A program made the position numbers and the translations under genes. A DNA stretch of 64,000 bases. It comes from Canna indica (taxonomy: Eukaryota > Streptophyta > Magnoliopsida > Zingiberales > Cannaceae). Below, piece by piece: positions 57,229 through 64,000 of this stretch (the first letter of the stretch is position 1; every line of letters begins with the position of its first letter). The notes below the pieces were generated by a model. That model saw only the letters and a list, made by a program, of their open reading frames with translations. It was not told where the DNA came from and made no database searches. The stretch covers positions 62,658,001 to 62,722,000 of the forward strand of contig CP136891.1 of the NCBI GenBank assembly GCA_034359265.1, read 5' to 3'.

Positions 57229-58671
57229 CTAATCAGGAATTTCAGATGAAGAAGAAAATGGAATAAAGCCAATAAACTCATTAATTATTTGAGGACTGAA
57301 TGAATACCATTTTCCTCTGACGAAGACCCGGTGAAAATGACTGCTCTCAGAGTCATAAATATCCCCAGTAATATTGTGGTAAAACTCCACAATAGACAAT
57401 TTGCAGAATGGTGTAACAAACATAAAGGAGTTAGACAAGTTTCTCTTATCAAGTTTGTCCAAAATAGATTTACATTTTAGAGAAATTTGAGCTAAATCTA
57501 GAGTTCTCTGGGAGATAATACCTCTTGACTGAAGGGCCTTCCATAGTGGATAGAGGTCATCTGAAAGAAGCCCCTTGTGAAGCTTGCTAGTAACAATTTT
57601 CTTCTCAGATTTCTTGGCAGATGTTGATGGCTTTTTCTTGGAAGCAGGAGATATAGTCTTTTCGTGCAAAGAAGCCTTTTCTTTTTCTTTAGAAACTCCA
57701 GAGTTAGGTTTGCTCTTCTTTGATTTCCTCAGCTCAGTAGCCTTGTCCACCAATGGCTCATTATCAGAATATGTATCCAAGTTCACAGTTTGTCCAAATA
57801 GTAGTTTGGACTTTTCAGAATATTTCCTCTTTGAACTTCTTTTCTTATCTGTTAGGCTAGAGATATCCTTGTTCTTTTTAGAAGAAACATGCTTGACATG
57901 AGTTGAGCTGGATTCCTTCCTTAGTATAGCGGGATCTTCAAAAGATACTTGTACTATTTCTTCAACAAGTACAATGAGTGATGGAGCTGGGTGTTTAACC
58001 ACAATCTCTGGAATAGAGACAGAGTTTGTTTCAGGTACAGATGTGATAGTCTCAACAACATTTGGAACTGTTGTAGTAGTTTCGAATGCTTCAGGGATAG
58101 TATCAATAGTTTTAACTACTTCAGGTATAAGTACAAGTTCAGTTGGAACTGTAACATGAGTAGGTTCATCCTCGCGAACTTTAGAGGCAGTTTCAACTAG
58201 TGGTTCTTCAGTTGAAGTAGGTGGTAGACAGTCAGTAGGAATTGTGGCAGAGACATTTGCGCATATTTCTTGTCCAGGTGTAAGATGTCTTTCTTGATCA
58301 TTAATACTAGAATTTGTAGAAGGCAAAGAGGGACCAGTCTTGATTGGAGTTGAGTCAAGGGCTTCATCAAAAATAACAACATTAATATCAAAACTAGGAC
58401 CAGTGTTTACTGGAGTTGAGAGTGGTAGGTTAATATCAAAAATTGTTGTTCTAGCAGTATCAAAAAGAGCAATAGAACTAGAAGAAACATAGACATCAAC
58501 ACTATGCTCTCCTTTAGTTGATAATTTCTCTCCCTCGGGAATTAAAACCCTAGGTGGGGATTTGGGGGCTTTAGTTGACACACCTCGATCACTCCTTCAA
58601 AGAGGTTGATTAGCTAGCAAAAGATGCATACACTTTCCTTATGAAACTCTTCTTCCTCTTTTCATAGTCAT
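57229..58671 (-). pseudogene. Extra ORF downstream of copia pol (plant-transposon domain protein)
   Basis: An open frame of about 450 codons (58607-57229) lacks its own ATG. In the same frame an ATG at 58671 (MTMKRGRR) lies upstream, separated by TAA and TGA. The N-terminal two thirds are Ser/Thr/Pro- and Lys-rich and disordered-looking (TSKLHKGLLSDD, KKKPSTSAKKSEKK). The C-terminus holds LSIVEFYHNI and VFVRGKWYSFSPQIINEFIG, like the putative plant transposon protein domain found in ORFs beside plant retrotransposons. The position matches the env-like ORF of SIRE elements, but I see no signal peptide or membrane segment. Its role is unknown. Confidence 0.65.
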
Positions 58672-58981
58672 CTTACAGGCCTCTATTTAAGAGGCGAGAG
58701 GCAAGTGAGAGGTCGAGTAGAGGTGAGGAATTCATTGGTTACAGGAGATGAACACGATTGTAGTACCAAGAGATTTTTAATTAGGGCAGAATTTCAGGGA
58801 TTCCAATACATGAGATCACACGTGTGGATCTTCTTAAAAGGTACACAATAAAATTTGATCCTCCCGCCGAAAATTGAGGGAATTTTCATCAGCCTTCAAT
58901 GAACAAAAGAGGAGAAATATATAATAAAAACTGAAAGAATTTTCAATTTTTCACCCTTTTTTTAATATAAAAAAATTTGCA

Positions 58982-60290
58982 TCATATGACACAAAGTCCT
59001 AATGTAGATCTCAACTGCTCAAACCTCTCTTCATTCGATGCTTTTGTGAAAATATCTGCAACTTGTCTATCTATAGAAATGTATTCTAGCTCCAACTCCT
59101 TTCTTTCAACTAATTCCTTTATGTAATAAAATCGAATATCAATGTGTTTAGTGCAAGAATGCATAACTCGGTTATTTGAGGTATGTATAGCACTGGAATT
59201 ATCACAATATAGAACAATTTCCTCCTATTTGAAACCATAATCTAACAGCATATTCCTCATCCAAATCAACTGTGTGCTACAACTACCTACTGCCAAATAT
59301 TTTGCTTCTACTGAAGAAAGAGAAATGGAATTTTGTTTTCTACTTAACCAAGGCACCAGATTTGAACCAACATAAAAACAACCACCAATAGTACTCTTTC
59401 TGTCATTAATATTACCAGCCCAATATGCACCAATAAATCCTACTAGACAGGGATTAGATTCAATAGAATACCAAAGACCAAAATCTAGAGTACCATTAAC
59501 ATATTTCAAAATCCTTTTAATTGCCTGAAGACGAGACTTCTTTGGATTAGCTTGATATCTAGCACACAATCCAACACTGAAGCATAGGTCAGGTCTACTA
59601 GCAATCAAATACAAAAGACTACCAATCATACTTCTGTAGAGACTAGGATCAACATTCTTTCCTTCTTCATCTTTACTCAGTTTTTCATGAGTTAAGATCA
59701 GAGTTCTAGTTTCCTTAGAATTGTCTAGTCCAAACTTGTGAATTAAATTTCTGACATACTTACTCTGAGAAATGAATATCCCTTCTTTAGATTACTTTAC
59801 TTGAAGACTGAAAAAATAATTCATTTCCCTAACCATACTCATCTCAAACTCAGGTTTCATGTCTTCCACAAATTGTTTAACATACATTTCAGACGTTGAA
59901 TCAAAAACAATATCATCAACATAAATTTGAGCAATTACTAGTTGAGACTCCTTTCTTTAGATGAACAGGGTCTGGTCTGAACTTCCTCTTTTATAACCTT
60001 TCAAAAGTAAGAACCGGTGAGTATCTCATACCAAGCTCTAGGAGCTTGTTTAAGCCCATATAGAGCTTTCTTCAATCTGTATACATGGTCAGGATGAGCA
60101 GAATCTTCAAATCTTTTTGGTTGTTCAACATAGACTTCTTCATTGAGAAATCCATTTAGGAAGACAGTCTTAGCATCCATCTGGAATACTTCAAACTTCA
60201 TACAGTAGGATAAGGCTAGAAATAATCTGGTGGATTCCAATCTTGCAACTGGTGCAAAGGTTTCATCCTAATCCAGTACTTCAATTTGAT
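58982..60290 (-). pseudogene. Copia reverse transcriptase and RNase H, broken
   Basis: It reads DETFAPVARLESTRLFLA, then VFQMDAKTVFLNGFLNEEVY and KALYGLKQAPRAWYE (60280-60010). The catalytic AQIYVDDIVFDS is at about 59930. After frame breaks comes the RNase H part: SLLYLIASRPDLCFSVGLCA, GNINDRKSTIGGCFYVG, SLSSVEAKYLAVGS, and HSCTKHIDIRFYYIKEL (59630-58990). It reverse-transcribed element RNA in ancestral copies. Several frameshifts and stops are present. Confidence 0.88.
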
Positions 60291-60602
60291 TAAACTAATA
60301 AACTAATAATCATATCCTGGTGATTTTTCTTGGATTGATTCCTGGTCTAAACTCTGTTTATGGATGCACGTGTGGTATCTTCTAGCTAACAAGGGAACAA
60401 GAGAGATGATGATGGTGCAAAGCAATTATTTATCGAGGGGAAAAGTTCCTAGAAGAAATATCTAAAGAGGCGTATGAAGGCAAGCTGTAATGTTTCTTCA
60501 TACATGATATTTGTACCTTTAGTGTGTGTTTTTCATTTTGCTAATTTCCTTTAATAATAAAAATGTAACTTCCTTTTATATTATAAAAATGCTAATTTTC
60601 TA

Positions 60603-60839
60603 TAATAGTATATGTTTCTTAAGAAACTTTTGTTAAGGGCAATTGAATAAGAAGTTGCAACTGCTATTGCAACTGCTATTGCAACTGCTACTAATAGCAA
60701 AGTAAGAACCAAAACAAAAGCACACACAAACACAAGAGGTTTATTTACGCAATTCAGTGACAAAATCAGTCACTTACGGGGCACTCACCGGACAGATGCC
60801 CAATCCACTCTCTATAAGTACAATTTTAGTCCTCAAGAT

Positions 60840-60878
<39 letters not shown>

Positions 60879-61854
60879 TCCTCAAGATTCCACCATATAT
60901 ATATATTATCAATTATCTCAGCACCATTCAAGCAACATCGCAGCAGGATAAACATTGCAATAGCATAGACTTCACTACAGCAAGAGCAGTTGAGACTAGC
61001 CAACGAGCAATTGTAACTGACTGACAATTTTCAGAGCAACAAGAGCAGTTACAACTGACTAGCAATTGATAATTTCCAGAGCAACAAGAGCAGTTGTAAC
61101 TTACTAACAATTGACTAACAACAGCATAATCTCCACGACACAAAGAACAGTTGTAACTGACTGTGTTGACATTGGAGACTTGCAGATCCATATCTTCTCT
61201 TCCCTCGTAGAAAGTCAAAACCTCTCGCATAATAGTTATTAAGCATAAGACCTTAATTACATCAGCTTCAATTAAACTCAAAGGTTATCCATAATATATC
61301 ATAATGATTCGGCCATAAAAGCCTCAAGAAAAACGGTCGTCATAAGAGTTTTAAGAAAAATCGTCAGCCCATTAATAAAGACCACTTCATTTCTTCCATA
61401 ATTGTCTTCAGTCATAAAAGCTTCAAGATAACCGCCAGATCTGAATTAATACTGATGTAAACACTGATCATTAACAACAACAGTTCAAACCAAATAGGCA
61501 GCTCTAAATTACCATAAAGTATCGACCATGCATTAACCACAAATAGTAACACCTGGAAACATCAATGAAGATCATTCCACTACCCAGGCAATAAAAAGGT
61601 AATTAAAGATGATTAAAAATATCAAAGATATAAAAGAGAATCATCATCAGTACTAATAACGAAAAGTCAACATTTGCCCAACATCCCCATCCAGAAAACC
61701 ATAGATTGTAGGAGCGATTAAAATTGTCCTCACATAATTGTAATTGCCTTCAACGTAAGCAGAACCCCTCATAGTTGTGATTGTCCTTTAGCTGAGAATA
61801 ATTTGGAATACTTTTGCCAAATGCAACCAACACAACATAAGCCAAACACCAACA
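60603..61854 (-). repeat. 5' LTR of the minus-strand copia element, expanded
   Basis: It matches the 3' LTR but is about 360 bp longer, through two TA-rich runs (60843-60905) and a local repeat of AGAGCAACAAGAGCAGTT units (60975-61160). The two LTRs have diverged strongly. Confidence 0.75.
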
Positions 61855-62197
61855 TTCTGTAATATTAAACATGCGAATTATATACAAAAATGTGGTAGTT
61901 GCTATGACATTGTACATGAGAGGTTAATTTTGTCTTTTGTTGATTCACATAGTAATCTAACTAATATGTTGGATTATTGATTTCAATAGAATGATCATGG
62001 CAATGAAATAATTAAAGAATAATTATTTAATTATTTAATGTATCTTTTACTTACGGCTAAAATTAATTTTTTTTAATTCTACTTGCACGGAGAGAATATT
62101 ACATAGAAGTGCTTATTTATTTATATTTATATATATTATAGATAAATATATAAAATATACTATATTATATAATATTATATATGTATGTATATATATA
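61855..62197. other. AT-rich sequence, nothing recognised
   Basis: Low-complexity AT-rich DNA (including ATATATTATA runs at 62130-62190) without ORFs or repeat ends. Confidence 0.4.
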
Positions 62198-62870
62198 CTA
62201 CAACAGATAAGATTTCTAGCCATGAACTTTTATCCACGAACGACTCATTTGTGGCAATAAATGTACTTTGTAGTCATATCTTGAATCATCGTGACAATTG
62301 AGTAAATTATAGCCACGAAACATTAACATCGTGGTAACCAAAGAATAACAGTAACCACATACATTATATTATATGATAATAACATGTTTAATTACTGCAT
62401 GTATTTTTTTGTTATAATTGATGTAATATAGTCGTCGTAACATATGAGCAAATAGCCACATAACGATCGTGGCTATTGTTTGACAATATTTGCTTCGAAC
62501 TTATGTTTGTGAGAAGAAAGGGTTAGTTGCTATAAGAAAGATTTTGTGGATATAAATTTACTGTCAAAGTGTATATTTTATCATCATTCTTAATTTTGTA
62601 AAGCATAAAAATATTTGTAGCTACTGTAGTACATTGTTGTCATGGTTGATGGTACAATCGTGGCTATTGCTTAATAATTGTTGCCACGATTCCATGATAA
62701 CAAACATGTTAGTTGCCTTAAGAAAATATTCGTGGATATAAATTTGCTACAAAAGCTTATATTTTTGGTGTCATTCTTAGTTGTTGTAACACGAAAAAAA
62801 AATTTGTGGCTACTTGAGTAAATTGTATCAACGATCATTTCGTGGGTATTGTGTAACAACATTTGCAATG
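62198..62870. mobile_element. Possible non-autonomous CACTA-like element with GCCACGA motifs
   Basis: TACTACAACAGATAAGATTT resembles a CACTA-type end (CACTACAACA). AGCCACGAA or CGTGGCTATT words recur at about 62315, 62467, 62660 and 62690. No matching right end or 3-bp duplication is visible. Confidence 0.35.
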
Positions 62871-63640
62871 ATATATTATATAATATTATATTATATATGA
62901 ATATTATATATAATATAACATAATATTAATATAATAATAGTGTATTAATTACTATATCTTATTAATTATATTATACTATAATCGACAATTGAAAAAGAAT
63001 TAGAAAGTGTAATAGAAAAAAAAATAAAAAAAGTGTACGTAAGGATTCAAACCTTAGACATACAATATATGTTGAGGAAGCTTTTCCACTCAACTATGAT
63101 GTTTTTCCTAACAATTAATTTCACCAAAATTTCCTTTATACCGATCTATTATTCTCTTAGCAGTAAAAAAATTAAAAAAACTCTTCAACTTCCCTCCTCT
63201 CCCACGCTCGCTATACAGATGCACTCAAAGTAGCGTGATTCCTTCATCAGTGAAACTTAGGGCTTCACCTCCATTCTTCTCTAAGACACCACGATCGAAG
63301 GCATCTTGGATGCCGACATCTTCTTGGATGGTGCTTCCATCTCGAGGTGAGAACTTATAAATTTGTCATGTTCTTGCTGTTGGTGATCTTCTACTGTGCC
63401 GCTTCGTCTCCTTAGCCAAAAGTTCCATGGATTAGAGTAGAATCCATGAAGTTTTTTTTCTAGGAATTCCCTCCCTCCATGTCGAGACATTGAATAGAAT
63501 CCACGTAGTTTCTTTTCATTTCATATTGTAATCGTGAAATTACCTTAGGAGATAACAGGTGTGGATATACATAGGGTATTTATGGTATAGTTTCTTTTCT
63601 TTGCATATTGTGTGGCAGTGAGTATATTCTACCCATTGTT
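62871..63640. other. AT-rich region, no supported gene
   Basis: AT repeats to about 62980, then mixed sequence. A short possible exon-like piece lies near 63255-63345, ending in a donor-like GAGGTGAGAAC, but nothing is recognisable. Confidence 0.35.
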
Positions 63641-63644
63641 TGTG

Positions 63645-64000
63645 TTAGAAAATTTAGAGTAATTTTCTGCAGGATCTACAAAATCTGAACTCAGCGAGAA
63701 AAATGAAAAACCAAATCTGATAATAATAATACAAAAAAAACAAAAGATACCAAGGGGTTAACGTGGTTCGGACTCGGCGGGGTGCCGATCCTACGTCCAT
63801 AGGGAGAAGAGGAGACTGCTTTATTAAATTCAGAAAAGAACTTTTACAATAAGAGTGCAATAATTTAAATTCCCTTCAGAATACAACAAACTATCTTAAA
63901 TTAATTGAACCTGGAATTAATACAGAGTAGAGGCACTATCTCTGCAAGATCTGCCTTGAAACTGAACTACTGCTGATGTATGTCGAAAACTGAGAAGGGA
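63645..64000 (-). repeat. Copia-type LTR, reverse, running out of the window
   Basis: TGTTAGAAAATTTAGAGTAA at 63642 opens a region with ACGTGGTTCGGACTCGGC and CCGATCCTACGTCC, common in reverse-read plant copia LTRs. No internal sequence is seen before the window ends. Confidence 0.5.

Larger units (their letters stand above)
56035..61854 (-). mobile_element. Minus-strand copia element (SIRE/Maximus-like) with an extra ORF after pol
   Basis: LTRs are 60603-61854 (5') and 56035-56926 (3'). A purine tract on the minus strand (TCAAAGGAGGAGAT, 56940-56927) precedes the 3' LTR. Gag, protease, integrase and the start of reverse transcriptase are deleted. The rest of reverse transcriptase and RNase H are present but broken, and a long ORF follows pol, as in SIRE-type elements. 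No flanking duplication was found. Confidence 0.8.

Overview
The window reads as repeat-dominated nuclear DNA of a flowering plant. Evidence: Ty1/copia LTRs followed by a plant-type tRNA-Met primer site (TGGTATCAGAGC), En/Spm (CACTA), hAT and Mutator-type DNA transposons, introns in captured gene pieces, and one plant class B heat shock factor gene. The GC-rich heat shock factor and GC-rich captured exons suggest a monocot, but that is inference. I see no rRNA, tRNA, CRISPR or bacterial-type genes.

Left third (1-29 kb). A copia element with gag but no pol (1-9490) carries a gypsy element (5101-8610) inside its 3' LTR. Next comes a CACTA remnant hit by a solo copia LTR (9631-11400), and part of this block was later duplicated in tandem. 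A second copia lineage begins at 14006. Its 5' LTR is split by a reverse solo LTR (14143-15787) and by a dead hAT (16129-19708), which itself holds a TAA-flanked MITE. A long reverse LTR-like region (about 20736-26408) hosts a Mutator-like element carrying a pyruvate decarboxylase fragment (22305-24398). A deleted CACTA follows at 26412-28685.

Middle (29-47 kb). A 5.3 kb hAT (29364-34660) has a broken transposase and a captured O-fucosyltransferase fragment with its intron. The one clear host gene is a two-exon class B heat shock factor on the minus strand (35622-36770), with a perfect heat shock element upstream. A 7.3 kb CACTA (39209-46484) carries an intact five-exon accessory protein gene and a transposase frame broken only by two stop codons.

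Right third (47-64 kb). A second Mutator-like element of the same family (47095-48630) carries a glycosyltransferase-like fragment. A Tat-like gypsy gag is split into four pieces by three LTR insertions (49510-55433). A minus-strand copia element (56035-61854) keeps reverse transcriptase/RNase H remnants and a long extra ORF downstream of pol. The window ends in AT-rich DNA and another copia LTR.

The elements are nested, so target site duplications date them relative to one another. The recurring themes are gene-fragment capture (three cases), non-autonomous retrotransposons, and conserved cis-structures: a CACTA hairpin with a 26-bp array, and palindrome clusters upstream of the TATA box in copia LTRs.
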